A stretch of DNA of 64,000 nucleotides from Stutzerimonas stutzeri (GCF_013522825.1 NZ_JAAMQZ010000008.1:62001-126000); one strand, 5' to 3'; shown: positions 44,346 through 54,006, numbered from the stretch's first letter. A program made the numbers and translations. Notes: generated from the letters alone by a model not told the origin.

Positions 44346-44783
44346 GTGCTCGACCTTTCCGCCTACCTGGGCCTGTTCATGGCCGCCTTCGCCGCCGCCA
44401 CGCTGCTGCCGGCACAGTCCGAGGCGTTGCTGGTCGGGCTGTTGCTCAGCGAAAACTTCTCCGTCGCGATCCTGCTGCTGGTGGCCACGCTGGGCAATGT
44501 GCTGGGCTCGCTCGTCAACTGGCTGCTGGGGCGCTCCATCGAACGCCTGCGTCACAAGCGCTGGTTCCCGGCGAGCCCGCAGCAGCTGGAAAAAGCCCGA
44601 CGAAGCTACCACCGCTACGGGCGCTGGTCACTGTTGCTGAGCTGGGTGCCGATCATTGGTGACCCGTTGACTCTGGTCGCCGGCATGCTGCGCGAACCCC
44701 TGTGGAGTTTCCTCCTGCTGGTGACTCTGGCCAAGGGCGCGCGCTATCTGGTGCTGGCGGCGGTGACGCTGGGTGGGTTGTGA
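44346..44783 (+). CDS. YqaA-type membrane protein (DedA/SNARE-associated family)
   Basis: The ~145-residue inner-membrane protein resembles E. coli YqaA: Ala-Ala-Thr-Leu-Leu-Pro near residue 17, Ala-Thr-Leu-Gly-Asn-Val-Leu-Gly-Ser, and Trp-Val-Pro-Ile-Ile-Gly-Asp-Pro-Leu-Thr-Leu-Val-Ala-Gly. Three to four membrane helices are expected. I prefer GTG 44346, which fits the family start; an ATG at 44289 would share CATG with the divergent phnN start and add 19 unmatched residues. Confidence 0.78.
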   Translation: MLDLSAYLGLFMAAFAAATLLPAQSEALLVGLLLSENFSVAILLLVATLGNVLGSLVNWLLGRSIERLRHKRWFPASPQQLEKARRSYHRYGRWSLLLSWVPIIGDPLTLVAGMLREPLWSFLLLVTLAKGARYLVLAAVTLGGL

Positions 44784-44816
44784 GCCTTGCCGAGACTGCC
44801 CGGATGGTGGGCAACC

Positions 44817-44838
44817 GTAGGGCCGAACCTGTTCGGCC
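44817..44838. repeat. Palindromic repeat GTAGGGCCGAAC family
   Basis: GTAGGGCCGAAC-CT-GTTCGGCC, second copy of the element at 38096-38117, in the gap after the YqaA gene. Confidence 0.75.
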
Positions 44839-44889
44839 ATCGCGCCTGAATGGGCCGCCAGTAGGCAGTCATCCGTAACTTTTTGAGCT

Positions 44890-45321
44890 CTAGGTCTCTT
44901 CGCTGAACAGCGCCGCGAGCCCGGCCTTGGCGCAGGCCTCGTCCTGTTCTTCCGAACCGCCGGAAACGCCGATGCCGCCGATGCGCATGCCATCGACCAG
45001 GATCGGCAGGCCGCCGCCGAATACCACCAGCCGGTCGCGGGCCGGCAGGCCGATGCGCAGCCGGGGGTTGTCGCCGAGTACGTCCAGCCAGTCACGGGTC
45101 GGAAAGCCGAAGCTGGCGGCGGTATAGGCCTTGTCCACGGCGATGCCTTCGGAATGCAGGAAGGCGCCGTTCATGCGCAGGTAGGCCAGGGTGTGCCCGG
45201 CGTGATCGACCACCGCCACATGAATGCGAATACCCAGCTCGCAGGCATGGGCAACAGCAGCATTGACGGCGTGCTGGGCGGCCTGCCAGTGCAGGTCGGG
45301 TTCGACGAACTGGATGTTCAT
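44890..45321 (-). CDS. GlcG/HbpS-family haem-binding-like protein (NahX-type)
   Basis: The 143-residue protein belongs to DUF336 (GlcG/HbpS): Val-Val-Asp-His-Ala-Gly-His, Asp-Lys-Ala-Tyr-Thr-Ala, and Gly-Gly-Leu-Pro-Ile-Leu-Val-Asp-Gly. Members occur at the ends of aromatic meta-cleavage operons (nahX position), where their exact role is unclear. It starts 11 bases after the tautomerase stop and is the last gene of the remnant operon. The start at 45321 fits the family; the longer frame covers the tautomerase out of phase. Confidence 0.82.
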   Translation of the reverse strand: MNIQFVEPDLHWQAAQHAVNAAVAHACELGIRIHVAVVDHAGHTLAYLRMNGAFLHSEGIAVDKAYTAASFGFPTRDWLDVLGDNPRLRIGLPARDRLVVFGGGLPILVDGMRIGGIGVSGGSEEQDEACAKAGLAALFSEET

Positions 45322-45332
45322 GGCTTGATCTC

Positions 45333-45524
45333 TCAGCGCCTGACCTTGCTGGCCGGTTCGCCGCCAATGCCGAAATGGTTCTTCGGCATCTCGGTGATGA
45401 TTACCCGCACGTTGGCCAGCGGTGCGTCCAGCGAGCGTGAAATCGCCTCGCTGACCTCGCGGATAAGGGTTTCCTTCTGCGTGTCGCTGCGGCCTTCGAG
45501 AATGTGTATCTGGGCAATGGGCAT
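45333..45524 (-). CDS. 4-oxalocrotonate tautomerase
   Basis: The 63-residue enzyme isomerises 2-hydroxymuconate in the meta-cleavage pathway. It has Pro immediately after Met (catalytic Pro1 after Met removal), Ile-His-Ile-Leu-Glu-Gly-Arg, and Phe-Gly-Ile-Gly-Gly-Glu-Pro-Ala near the end, all family marks (XylH, DmpI, NahJ). Located between the decarboxylase and the GlcG-like gene in normal operon order. Confidence 0.92.
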   Translation of the reverse strand: MPIAQIHILEGRSDTQKETLIREVSEAISRSLDAPLANVRVIITEMPKNHFGIGGEPASKVRR

Positions 45525-45568
45525 GGTCGCTCCTCGGGAAAAGGCCGCCCCATGAGGCGGCCATGGGC

Positions 45569-46363
45569 TCAGATGAAACGGGCGGACACGCTGCCCAATC
45601 CCTGGTAACGCACGCAGATGTTGTCGCCCGGCGCCACCGCCACGGCGGCGGTGATGCCGCCGGTCATGATGAAGGTGCCAGCCGGGATATGTTCGCCGCG
45701 TTCGGCCAGCAGGTTGGCCAGCATCGCCACGCTGGACAACGGGTGGCCGAGCACCGCGGCGCCGGCGCCGACTTCCACCACCTCGCCGTTCTTCTCCATC
45801 ACCACGCCAAGGGTGCGCAGGTCGACGTCCTCGAGGCTGGCCATGCGCCCGCCGGTGACGAAGCGGGTCGAGGAAGCGTTGTCGGCCACCACGCTGGTCA
45901 GGTCGAACTTGAAGTTCTCGTAGCGCGAATCGATGACCTCGATGGTCGGGATCACATAGTCGATTGCCGCGATGACATCGCCGATATGGCAGCCCGGCCC
46001 GGTCAGCGGCGCCTTGGTGACGACCGAGATTTCCGCCTCGATTTTCGGGTGGATCAGCTTCGAGCAGTCCACGGTGCCGCCGTCCGGCACACTGAAATAA
46101 TCGGCCAGAAAGCCATAGATCGGTGTTTCCACGCCCATCTGGGCCATCTTCGCCCAGGAGGTCAGGCCCATCTTCAGGCCTACGATCTTGTTGCCACGGG
46201 CTTGCTTGCGCCGGCGGATTTCCCACTGGATGTCGTAGGCATCGGCGAAGGTCATTTCCGGATAGTCGTTGGTGACCTTGTGAATGTCATGAGCCTGCAG
46301 TTCGGCGTTTTCCACGTGCTCGGCCAATGCCAGCACCTGTTCGGGATTCAGGGTACGTTTCAT
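45569..46363 (-). CDS. 2-oxo-3-hexenedioate (4-oxalocrotonate) decarboxylase
   Basis: The 264-residue Mg-dependent enzyme decarboxylates 4-oxalocrotonate to 2-hydroxypenta-2,4-dienoate (XylI, DmpH, NahK family). Lys-Met-Gly-Leu-Thr-Ser, Lys-Ile-Glu-Ala-Glu-Ile and Gly-His-Pro-Leu-Ser-Ser are seen. It appears full length. Its ATG overlaps the aldolase stop by four bases. The hydratase that forms a complex with it is not in the window. Confidence 0.9.
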   Translation of the reverse strand: MKRTLNPEQVLALAEHVENAELQAHDIHKVTNDYPEMTFADAYDIQWEIRRRKQARGNKIVGLKMGLTSWAKMAQMGVETPIYGFLADYFSVPDGGTVDCSKLIHPKIEAEISVVTKAPLTGPGCHIGDVIAAIDYVIPTIEVIDSRYENFKFDLTSVVADNASSTRFVTGGRMASLEDVDLRTLGVVMEKNGEVVEVGAGAAVLGHPLSSVAMLANLLAERGEHIPAGTFIMTGGITAAVAVAPGDNICVRYQGLGSVSARFI

Positions 46364-47319
46364 GCGTGTTGCTCCTTGCGGGCTGCCAGCAGGTCGAGGG
46401 CGACGTCGACGATCATGTCTTCCTGGCCGCCGACCATGCGGCGTTTGCCCAGTTCTACGAGAATGTCCAGCGTCTTCAGGCCGTACTTTTCGGCGGCCAC
46501 TTCGGCGTGACGCAGGAAGCTGGAATAGACGCCGGCATAGCCGAGGCCGAGGGTTTCGCGATCGACGCGCACCGGACGGTCCTGCAACGGTCGGACGATA
46601 TCGTCGGCAGCGTCCATCAGCGTGTAGAGATCAGTGCCATGGTCCCAGCCGAGGCGCTCGGCGGCGGCGATAAAGACTTCCAGCGGCGCATTGCCGGCGC
46701 CGGCGCCCATGCCGGCGAGGCTGGCGTCGATGCGGTCGCAGCCTTCTTCCACCGCGACGATGGAGTTGGCCACGCCGAGGCTGAGGTTGTGGTGGGCGTG
46801 CATGCCGGTCTGGGTCTGCGGATTCAGCACGGCCTTGAACGCGCGCATCCTGTCGCGGATGTCATTCATGTTCATCGCGCCACCGGAATCGGCCATGTAG
46901 ATGCACTGTGCGCCGTAGCTCTCCATCAGCTTGCCCTGCGCCGCCAGTTGGTCGGCCGGAATCATGTGGCTCATCATCAGAAAGCCGACGGTGTCCATGC
47001 CCAGCTCACGGGCGTATTCGATGTGCTGCTTCGATACGTCCGCCTCGGTGCAGTGGGTGGCCACGCGCACCGATCGCGCGCCAGCGTCATAGGCCGCTTT
47101 CAGGTCATGTACGGTGCCGATGCCGGGCAACAGCAGCACGGTGATCCTGGCGTGCTGGATCACATCGGCGGCGGCCTCGATCCACTCAAGGTCGCTGTGC
47201 GCACCGAAACCGTAGTTGAAGCTGGAACCCTGCAGACCGTCGCCGTGGGTCACCTCGATGGAGTCGACGCGGGCCTTGCTCGCGCAGATGAACTGATGAC
47301 CTTCGAGCGGGGCGTTAGG
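46360..47319 (-). pseudogene. 4-hydroxy-2-oxovalerate aldolase lacking its N-terminus
   Basis: The frame encodes residues matching the DmpG/XylK/NahM aldolase from Val-Asp-Ser-Ile-Glu-Val to the C-terminus (Leu-Asp-Leu-Leu-Ala-Ala). The metal motif His-Ala-His-His-Asn and Gly-Tyr-Ala-Gly-Val-Tyr-Ser-Ser are intact. The first ~45 residues of the family, including the catalytic Leu-Arg-Asp-Gly...His segment, are missing: upstream the frame turns into unrelated codons and hits TAA at 47322-47320. The first usable start is GTG 47253 (297 residues versus about 345). Activity is very unlikely. Confidence 0.8.
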
Positions 47320-47516
47320 TTAAACGTAAAGGCTTTCTCGTTCAGATTGATGGAGGACCTTCTGGTTTGCTATCGATCTCCTGGTAGCAGTCCTTTCATG
47401 AATCGCCCGGCAGCCTGACGAGAGTCAGTCACTGACGCAACGGCATTTTTTTGTTTTCCGTGGCTGTCGAGGCCGGACTCTGGAAAGCGAGCACCAGGTA
47501 CTGCGGCAGGGCTCGC

Positions 47517-48623
47517 TCAAGGCTGCGAGGCGCGCAGCATGCAGCGTTGATGGCGCTCGTCGACGCGCTTGGCGAACCAGGCGGTGGTGAGGTTGCGGGT
47601 GATCTTCGGGCTTTGCAGTTTGATGCCCGGCAAGGCTTCCCGTGGCAGTGGCCCGCCTTCGACTCGTTCCGCCAGATCGAACACCCGTTCATAGAGCCGC
47701 GTGTCCTCGAATTCGAGGCGATCGCCCTGCTCCAGTGCCTCGCGGATGGCAGCGTCGCTCATGCGCAGACGCTTGCCCAGCGAACGGGCCGCCAGCTCCG
47801 TGGCGCCCGCCTTGCGGCTGCCATGGATGATCAGATCGCCGTCCAGCGCCAGGTCGATGCCCGATGCCAGGCTGAGCGCTTTCTGGAAGGCGGCGTTGCG
47901 GCTGGCGTACCAACCGGCGTTGAAGTCGGCGAAACGATACAGCGGGCGGCTGTAGTTCGCCGGATAGTCCAGCAGATGGGCGATACCGAAGTACATGCCG
48001 CCACGGCGGCTGAAAACCTCGTCGCGAATGCTGCCTTCGTAGGCATAGGGGTAATCGCTCGCACGCGCCTCGGCGAAGGCGATGCTGACCTGCATCGGCC
48101 CGCCGGTACGCACCGGGTTGAGCATGCCGAACAACTGCCGGCCCAGGGGCACCAGGCCGAGGAAGTCGTCGAAGATCTCACTCAGCTCCTTCTCGGTGCG
48201 GACCCTGGCCAGCCGTTGCTCGTAGGTCTGGCCATCGGACGATTCCAGACGTAGCGCGGCATCAACCAGAAAACGCGGGACATGCAGGCGATCCGCCCGT
48301 CGCTGGATTTCCTCGCGAGCGATCTTCGCCAGGCCGGGCACTGGTGGCGCGGCCTGGAAGGTCGATTCCTGAACCGTCACGGCAAGGACCGCGCAGAGAT
48401 TTTCATCGGACGGGGGAATCTCCAGCGTGCTGAAGGCCGACTGAATGTCGCTGGCCCAGCCGCTGCGGTCGGGAATTTCGGCAGGCATCAGCCGCACGAT
48501 CTTCGCGCGAACCTCGCTCGGATGCGGCTGCGGTGCCGGCGCGTGTCGGGCGCAGCCGGCAAGGACCAGCAATGCGGCGATAACCGGCATGCAGCACCGA
48601 GCGCTGTGGTTTGGAGTAAGCAT
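47517..48623 (-). CDS. DUF1615-family lipoprotein
   Basis: The 368-residue protein begins with a lipoprotein signal (Leu-Ala-Gly-Cys, Cys near residue 24). The mature part fits DUF1615: Leu-Ala-Val-Thr-Val-Gln-Glu-Ser-Thr-Phe, Gly-Pro-Met-Gln-Val-Ser and Asp-Phe-Asn-Ala-Gly-Trp-Tyr-Ala-Ser-Arg-Asn-Ala. The Glu-Ser and Gly-Pro-Met-Gln spacing recalls lysozyme-like transglycosylases, so a cell-wall role is possible but unproven. It stands divergent from mdcA. Confidence 0.8.
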   Translation of the reverse strand: MLTPNHSARCCMPVIAALLVLAGCARHAPAPQPHPSEVRAKIVRLMPAEIPDRSGWASDIQSAFSTLEIPPSDENLCAVLAVTVQESTFQAAPPVPGLAKIAREEIQRRADRLHVPRFLVDAALRLESSDGQTYEQRLARVRTEKELSEIFDDFLGLVPLGRQLFGMLNPVRTGGPMQVSIAFAEARASDYPYAYEGSIRDEVFSRRGGMYFGIAHLLDYPANYSRPLYRFADFNAGWYASRNAAFQKALSLASGIDLALDGDLIIHGSRKAGATELAARSLGKRLRMSDAAIREALEQGDRLEFEDTRLYERVFDLAERVEGGPLPREALPGIKLQSPKITRNLTTAWFAKRVDERHQRCMLRASQP

Positions 48624-48802
48624 GGAGGCCTCGTGCTGTCGTCTGGCCTGTTGGACCTCGGAACAACCGGAGCTGTTGCGAGATGGCCAAACCAGAAATC
48701 CATAGTTACTCCAGCCGTAATGATTGACCCTCCAGCTTGATTGATGGCCTTGGGGGCACTCCCTACTGTGAGCTCCACATCGCGGAAACCTGTGGAGTCG
48801 TC

Positions 48803-50479
48803 ATGACAACAACAATATCCCCACCGCCGCAATGGTCGCGTCGTCGTGCCGAAAAAGCCCGCCGTCTCGATCAGGTGCGCAGCCTCGCTGACGGGGTGGT
48901 CCTGCCCAGCGACAAGATCGTCGCGGCGCTCGAAGCCTTGATCGCCCCAGGCGATCGGGTGGTGCTCGAAGGCAACAACCAGAAGCAGGCGGATTTCCTC
49001 TCCCGCTCGCTGGCCCAGGTCGATCCCGGCAAGCTGCACGACCTGCACATGATCATGCCCAGCGTCAGCCGCGCCGAGCATCTGGACCTGTTCGAACGGC
49101 AGATCGCGCGCAAGCTCGACTTCTCCTTCGCCGGCCCGCAGAGCCTGCGCATCAGCCAGCTGCTGGAAGACGGCCTGCTGGAAGTCGGCGCCATCCACAC
49201 CTACATCGAGCTCTATTCGCGCCTGCTGGTGGACCTGATCCCCAATGTCGCGCTGGTGGCCGGCTTCACCGCCGACCGCGAGGGCAACATCTACACCGGC
49301 CCGAGCACCGAGGACACCCCGGCCCTGGTCGAGCCCACCGCCTTCAGCGATGGCATCGTCATCGTCCAGGTCAACCAGATCGTCGACGACCCGCGCGACC
49401 TGCCGCGCGTGGACATCCCGGCCAGCTGGGTCGACTTCGTGGTGCAGGCCGACAAGCCGTTCTACATCGAGCCGCTGTTCACTCGCGATCCGCGCCACAT
49501 CAAGCCGGTGCACGTGCTGATGGCGATGATGGCGATCCGCGGCATCTACGAAAAACACAACGTGCAGTCGCTCAACCATGGCATCGGCTTCAACACCGCC
49601 GCCATCGAGCTGATCCTGCCGACCTACGGCGAATCCCTGGGCCTGAAAGGCAAGATCTGCCGCAACTGGACGCTCAACCCGCACCCGACGCTGATCCCGG
49701 CGATCGAGACCGGCTGGGTCGAGAGCGTGCACTGCTTCGGCACCGAGCTGGGCATGGAGAACTACATCGCCCAGCGCCCGGACGTGTTCTTCACCGGGCG
49801 CGACGGCTCGATGCGTTCCAACCGCATGATGTGCCAGTTGGCCGGGCAGTACGCGGTGGACCTGTTCATCGGCGCGACCCTGCAAGTGGATGGCGACGGG
49901 CATTCGTCCACCGTCACCCGTGGCCGCCTGGCCGGCTTCGGTGGCGCGCCGAACATGGGCCACGATCCGCGCGGTCGCCGCCATCCGACTCCGGCCTGGC
50001 TGGACATGGCCACCCCCGGCGGCGAAGGCCCGGTGACCCTGCTCGAACGCGGCAAGAAGCTCGTGGTGCAGATGGTCGAGACCTTCCAGGAAGGCGGCAA
50101 GCCCACCTTCGTCGAGCAGCTCGACGCGGTCCAGGTGGCGAAGAAGAGCGGCATGCCGCTGGCGCCGATCATGATCTACGGCGACGACGTCACCCACCTG
50201 CTCACCGAGGAAGGCATCGCCTACCTGTACAAGGCGCGCTCGCTGGAAGAGCGCCAGGCGATGATCGCCGCGGTGGCCGGCGTCACCAGCATCGGCCTGC
50301 GCCATGATCCCAAGGACACCGAGCGCATGCGCCGCGAAGGGCTGATCGCGCTGCCGGAAGACCTCGGCATCCGCCGCAACGATGCCAGCCGCGAGCTGCT
50401 GGCCGCCAAGAGCATCGCCGAGCTGGTCGAGTGGTCCGGCGGCCTCTACAACCCGCCTGCCAAGTTCAGGAGCTGGTGA
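48803..50479 (+). CDS. mdcA: Malonate decarboxylase alpha subunit (acyl-carrier transferase)
   Basis: The 558-residue subunit transfers the carrier protein from acetyl to malonyl, making malonyl-ACP. Features include Ala-Arg-Arg-Leu-Asp near the N-terminus, Glu-Gly-Asn-Asn-Gln-Lys-Gln-Ala-Asp and His-Gly-Ile-Gly-Phe-Asn-Thr-Ala-Ala. The ATG at 48803 has GTGGAG upstream. First gene of mdcABCDEGH; the stop overlaps mdcB as TGATG. Confidence 0.95.
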   Translation: MTTTISPPPQWSRRRAEKARRLDQVRSLADGVVLPSDKIVAALEALIAPGDRVVLEGNNQKQADFLSRSLAQVDPGKLHDLHMIMPSVSRAEHLDLFERQIARKLDFSFAGPQSLRISQLLEDGLLEVGAIHTYIELYSRLLVDLIPNVALVAGFTADREGNIYTGPSTEDTPALVEPTAFSDGIVIVQVNQIVDDPRDLPRVDIPASWVDFVVQADKPFYIEPLFTRDPRHIKPVHVLMAMMAIRGIYEKHNVQSLNHGIGFNTAAIELILPTYGESLGLKGKICRNWTLNPHPTLIPAIETGWVESVHCFGTELGMENYIAQRPDVFFTGRDGSMRSNRMMCQLAGQYAVDLFIGATLQVDGDGHSSTVTRGRLAGFGGAPNMGHDPRGRRHPTPAWLDMATPGGEGPVTLLERGKKLVVQMVETFQEGGKPTFVEQLDAVQVAKKSGMPLAPIMIYGDDVTHLLTEEGIAYLYKARSLEERQAMIAAVAGVTSIGLRHDPKDTERMRREGLIALPEDLGIRRNDASRELLAAKSIAELVEWSGGLYNPPAKFRSW

Positions 50480-51357
50480 TGAGCGCACTCATAGCAAGAC
50501 AGGCGCAGCCATCGCTGGCCGAGCGGCTGGCGGACCTGGCCGTGCAGGTGTTGATCGACGAGGCGGATCTGTCGCCCAAGCCGGGGCTGGTGGACCGGCG
50601 CGGCAACGGTGCGCACCACGATCTGCACCTGAGCCTGATGCACGCCTCGGCGGTTGCCTTGTGGCCGACCTTCAAGGCCATGGCCGATGCGGCGCTGATT
50701 GCCGGTGAGGTCAGCCAGCCGCTGCGTGAAATCCTCGGCGGGCTGGGCCGTGACGGGGAAGCGGAAATGCTGCGCGTGACCAAGGGCGTGAATACCCATC
50801 GCGGCGCGATCTGGGCGCTGGGGCTGCTCAGTGCGGCGGCGGCGCTCGATGCCGATGCGCCCGACGCTAGACGGATCAGCAATACCGCAGCGGCCCTGGC
50901 TCGGCTGGAAGATCCCGCCGCACCGCACAACCCGGGCAGCCACGGCGCGCGGGTCTGCCGTCGCTACGGTGTGCTTGGCGCCCGCGAACAGGCGCAGCAT
51001 GGCTTTCCCGCCGTCATCGAACACGGCCTGCCGCAACTGCTGGCCAGCCGTCGCGCCGGTGCCGGCGAGCAGAACGCCCGGCTCGATGCGCTGCTGGCGA
51101 TCATGAGCACGCTTTCCGACACCTGCGTGCTGCATCGCGCCGGGCTCGATGGCCTGAGTCGTATGCAGGCCGGTGCCCGCGCCGTGCTCGCCGCCGGTGG
51201 CGCTGCCAACCTCGACGGGCGTCGCCAGCTGCGCGCGCTGGACCACGCCATGCTGGCGCTCAACGCCTCGCCGGGCGGCGCCGCCGACCTCTTGGCCGCC
51301 ACTCTTTTCCTCGACCGCCTGGCGCCTGCCGCGCCGGCGCCGATTGGGAGCAATTGA
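50479..51357 (+). CDS. mdcB: Triphosphoribosyl-dephospho-CoA synthase MdcB
   Basis: The 292-residue enzyme makes the precursor of the malonate decarboxylase prosthetic group (CitG family). [18 protein letters not shown] and Ser-Asp-Thr-Cys-Val-Leu-His are typical. It overlaps mdcA by one base and abuts mdcC. Confidence 0.93.
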   Translation: MSALIARQAQPSLAERLADLAVQVLIDEADLSPKPGLVDRRGNGAHHDLHLSLMHASAVALWPTFKAMADAALIAGEVSQPLREILGGLGRDGEAEMLRVTKGVNTHRGAIWALGLLSAAAALDADAPDARRISNTAAALARLEDPAAPHNPGSHGARVCRRYGVLGAREQAQHGFPAVIEHGLPQLLASRRAGAGEQNARLDALLAIMSTLSDTCVLHRAGLDGLSRMQAGARAVLAAGGAANLDGRRQLRALDHAMLALNASPGGAADLLAATLFLDRLAPAAPAPIGSN

Positions 51358-51359
51358 TC

Positions 51360-51659
51360 ATGGAAACCCTGTCTTTCGAATTCGCCGCCGGGCAACCCGC
51401 CCGCGGCAAGGCCCTGGTCGGCGTGGTCGGCTCGGGCGATCTGGAAGTGCTGCTCGAACCCGGTCAGGCCGGCAAGCTGGCGATCCAGGTGGTCACCTCG
51501 GTCAACGGCGCCGAGCAACGCTGGCAGCAGCTGTTCGAGCGGATGTTCCGCGAGCAGACGCTACCGGCGCTGAACATCGACATCCACGACTTCGGCGCGA
51601 CCCCCGGCGTGGTGCGCCTGCGCCTGGAACAGGGACTGGAGGAGGTCGGCCATGACTGA
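51360..51659 (+). CDS. mdcC: Malonate decarboxylase acyl carrier protein (delta subunit)
   Basis: The 99-residue carrier holds the phosphoribosyl-dephospho-CoA group. The attachment Ser is Ser25 in Val-Gly-Ser-Gly-Asp-Leu-Glu. Length equals the family norm. The ATG at 51360 lies two bases after the mdcB stop; the stop overlaps mdcD as ATGA. Confidence 0.94.
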   Translation: METLSFEFAAGQPARGKALVGVVGSGDLEVLLEPGQAGKLAIQVVTSVNGAEQRWQQLFERMFREQTLPALNIDIHDFGATPGVVRLRLEQGLEEVGHD

Positions 51660-52518
51660 TGCTTCTGCAAACAACGTGACCCGCCTGCTGCAATCGCGCA
51701 GCTTCGTCGAACTCGGCGCCCGCGAGCGCGCCCGCGCACTGCTGGATGCAGGCAGCTTCCGCGAACTGCTCGATCCGTTCGACCGCGTCACCTCGCCCTG
51801 GCTGCCCAAGCAGGGCATCGTCACCCAGGCCGACGACGGCGTGGTGGTCGCGAAAGGCACTATCGACGGCCAGCCGGCGGTGATCGCCGCCATCGAAGGT
51901 GCCTTCCAGGGCGGCAGCATGGGCGAGGTCGGCGGCGCGAAGATCGCAGGCAGCCTGGAGCTGGCCGCCGAGGACAACCGCAACGGCATTCCCACCCGCG
52001 CCGTGCTGCTGCTGGAAACCGGCGGCGTGCGCCTGCAGGAGGCCAACCTGGGTCTGGCCGCCATCGCCGAGATCCAGGCGGCCATCGTCGAGCTGCGCGA
52101 ACACCAGCCGGTGATCGGCGTGGTGGCAGGTTCGGTCGGCTGCTTCGGCGGCATGGGCATCGCTGCCGGGCTGTGCAGCTATCTCGTAGTCACCCGCGAG
52201 GCACGCCTTGGCCTGAACGGCCCGCAGGTGATCGAGCAGGAAGCCGGCATCGATGAATACGACGCCAGCAACCGACCGTTCATCTGGAGCCTGACCGGCG
52301 GCGAACAGCGCCATGCCAGCGGTCTGGCGGACAGCTACGTCGCCGACGACACCGACGACATCCGCAGCGAATTGCAGCGCCTGTTCGCTCAGGGCAAGCC
52401 GGCGCAGCCGCGTAGCAGTCGCCATGCCTGGTTCCTGCAACGCCTGGCTGACGCCGACACCCGCACCCAGCTCGACGCTGCAGCGGTGCGCGCCCTCTAC
52501 CAAGGAGATGCCCAATGA
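51652..52518 (+). CDS. mdcD: Malonate decarboxylase beta subunit
   Basis: The 288-residue crotonase-fold subunit decarboxylates malonyl-ACP together with the gamma subunit. It has Gly-Ala-Phe-Gln-Gly-Gly-Ser-Met-Gly-Glu-Val-Gly-Gly and Gly-Ser-Val-Gly-Cys-Phe-Gly-Gly-Met-Gly, which form the active-site oxyanion region. Overlaps mdcC and mdcE by ATGA. Confidence 0.95.
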   Translation: MTDASANNVTRLLQSRSFVELGARERARALLDAGSFRELLDPFDRVTSPWLPKQGIVTQADDGVVVAKGTIDGQPAVIAAIEGAFQGGSMGEVGGAKIAGSLELAAEDNRNGIPTRAVLLLETGGVRLQEANLGLAAIAEIQAAIVELREHQPVIGVVAGSVGCFGGMGIAAGLCSYLVVTREARLGLNGPQVIEQEAGIDEYDASNRPFIWSLTGGEQRHASGLADSYVADDTDDIRSELQRLFAQGKPAQPRSSRHAWFLQRLADADTRTQLDAAAVRALYQGDAQ

Positions 52519-53300
52519 GCCGTGGACTGAACTGGTTGCAAGCCTTGGCCGGTGGCCAGGCACTGGTGGGGTATCCGGCCTCGATCAAGGTCGTCGACGG
52601 CACCCTCGGCGAGCGTGCTGCGCGCTATATCGCCGTGGTGCCCGATGCCGAGAGCCCTTTCCCGCGCGCCCGCAACGGCGAAGTCGGCCTGCTCGAAGGC
52701 TGGGCCCTGGGCCAGGCCGTGGACGAGGTGATCGAGGCCGACCGCGATACGCTTGAGAAGCGCGTGCTGGTCGCTGTGGTCGACGTGCCGAGCCAGGCCT
52801 ATGGCCGCCGCGAGGAGGCCCTGGGTATCCACCAGGCGCTGGCCGGCGCGGTGGATGGCTATGCCCGCGCGCGTCTGGCCGGGCATCCGGTGGTCGCGTT
52901 GCTGGTGGGCAAGGCCATGTCCGGCGCCTTTCTCGCCCATGGCTACCAGGCCCAGCGGATCATCGCCCTGCGCGATCCGGGAGTGATGGTGCACGCCATG
53001 GGCAAGGCCGCCGCCGCGCGCATCACCCTGCGCAGCGTCGAGGAACTGGAGGCGCTGGCCGAATCGGTGCCGCCGATGGCCTACGACATCGACAACTACG
53101 CGACCCTCGGTCTGCTCTGGAAAACCCTCTCGGTGGACAATATCGAGCAGCCGACCGGCGATGACCTGCGGTGCGTACATGGCTGCCTGCAGGAAGCCGT
53201 CGCGGATATCGGCACCAGCACCGACCTGCGCGGACGCCTCGGAGCGGCGAATCGCGAAGCGTCTTCACGGGTCCGGGAGCTATTGCGCGCGCAATGGTGA
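52515..53300 (+). CDS. mdcE: Malonate decarboxylase gamma subunit
   Basis: The 261-residue partner of MdcD has Asp-Val-Pro-Ser-Gln-Ala-Tyr-Gly-Arg-Arg-Glu-Glu and Gly-Lys-Ala-Met-Ser-Gly-Ala-Phe-Leu-Ala-His-Gly. No biotin-type subunits or sodium pump genes (madB-like) are in the operon, so this is the soluble, biotin-independent enzyme. Confidence 0.94.
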   Translation: MSRGLNWLQALAGGQALVGYPASIKVVDGTLGERAARYIAVVPDAESPFPRARNGEVGLLEGWALGQAVDEVIEADRDTLEKRVLVAVVDVPSQAYGRREEALGIHQALAGAVDGYARARLAGHPVVALLVGKAMSGAFLAHGYQAQRIIALRDPGVMVHAMGKAAAARITLRSVEELEALAESVPPMAYDIDNYATLGLLWKTLSVDNIEQPTGDDLRCVHGCLQEAVADIGTSTDLRGRLGAANREASSRVRELLRAQW

Positions 53301-53301
53301 C

Positions 53302-53323
53302 GTAGGGCGGGTTGCAACCCGCC
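53302..53323. repeat. Short palindromic repeat GTAGGGCGGGTTGCAACCCGCC
   Basis: GGCGGGTTGCAACCCGCC is a perfect palindrome inside the mdcE-mdcG gap, starting two bases after the mdcE stop. Confidence 0.65.
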
Positions 53324-53385
53324 GAACGCACCCGCAACCAACGCCCGATTGCCGCCCTGCAATACACAATACGAGGAGGCCGCAG

Positions 53386-54006
53386 ATGCACGACACACCA
53401 CGTCCCCACGACCTGCTCTGGGGCATGACCCCGACACAGCTGCCAGCCGACGCGCCGGCCTGGGCGCGGCAGGTGCTCGCCACCGGCCAGCCGGTCGTGG
53501 TGCGCCGTGCGCTCGTCGCGGACGGCCAGGTTGCGGTCGGCGTGCGCGGTGCGAGCCGTGATCAGCGCTTCGCGACCACGCTGGAGCTGAGCAGAGTGCT
53601 GCGTCGGGTGAGCCCGGAGCAACTGGTCGAGCGGCTGCCGAGCGGTGGGCTGCCTGCCTTCAAGGCGCTGGCCTTGCTCAAGCCGTTTCTCGACGAACTG
53701 GGCCTTGCCTGGGGCGTGACCGGATCGGTCGGCTACCAGCTCGCCAGCGGCGTCGAGGCGGCGCATGTCGAGAGTGATCTCGATCTGCTGCTGTGTACCC
53801 CGCAACCGCTGTCCCGCCAACTGGCAGGTGAGCTGCAGCAGTTGATGGATGAAGCACCTTGCCGTATCGACATGCAGCTGGAGACACCGTCAGGTGGCAT
53901 TGCCCTGCGCGAGTGGGCCGGCGACTCGGCGCGTGTTCTGCTCAAGTGCGCCACGGGCGCGCGGCTGATCGAAAATCCCTGGGCGGCCAGGGAGCTGGCG
54001 GCATGA
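53386..54006 (+). CDS. mdcG: Malonate decarboxylase holo-ACP synthase MdcG
   Basis: The 206-residue nucleotidyltransferase attaches the prosthetic group to MdcC. The two-Asp motif is in Glu-Ser-Asp-Leu-Asp-Leu-Leu, preceded by Gly-Ser-Val-Gly-Tyr-Gln. GGAGG lies before the ATG at 53386. The stop overlaps mdcH as ATGA. Confidence 0.93.
   Translation: MHDTPRPHDLLWGMTPTQLPADAPAWARQVLATGQPVVVRRALVADGQVAVGVRGASRDQRFATTLELSRVLRRVSPEQLVERLPSGGLPAFKALALLKPFLDELGLAWGVTGSVGYQLASGVEAAHVESDLDLLLCTPQPLSRQLAGELQQLMDEAPCRIDMQLETPSGGIALREWAGDSARVLLKCATGARLIENPWAARELAA

Noticed and set aside
47440..47456. Terminator at the T-run near 47450
   Set aside because: The T-run is on the plus strand, but both flanking genes are on the minus strand, and no clear stem precedes it.
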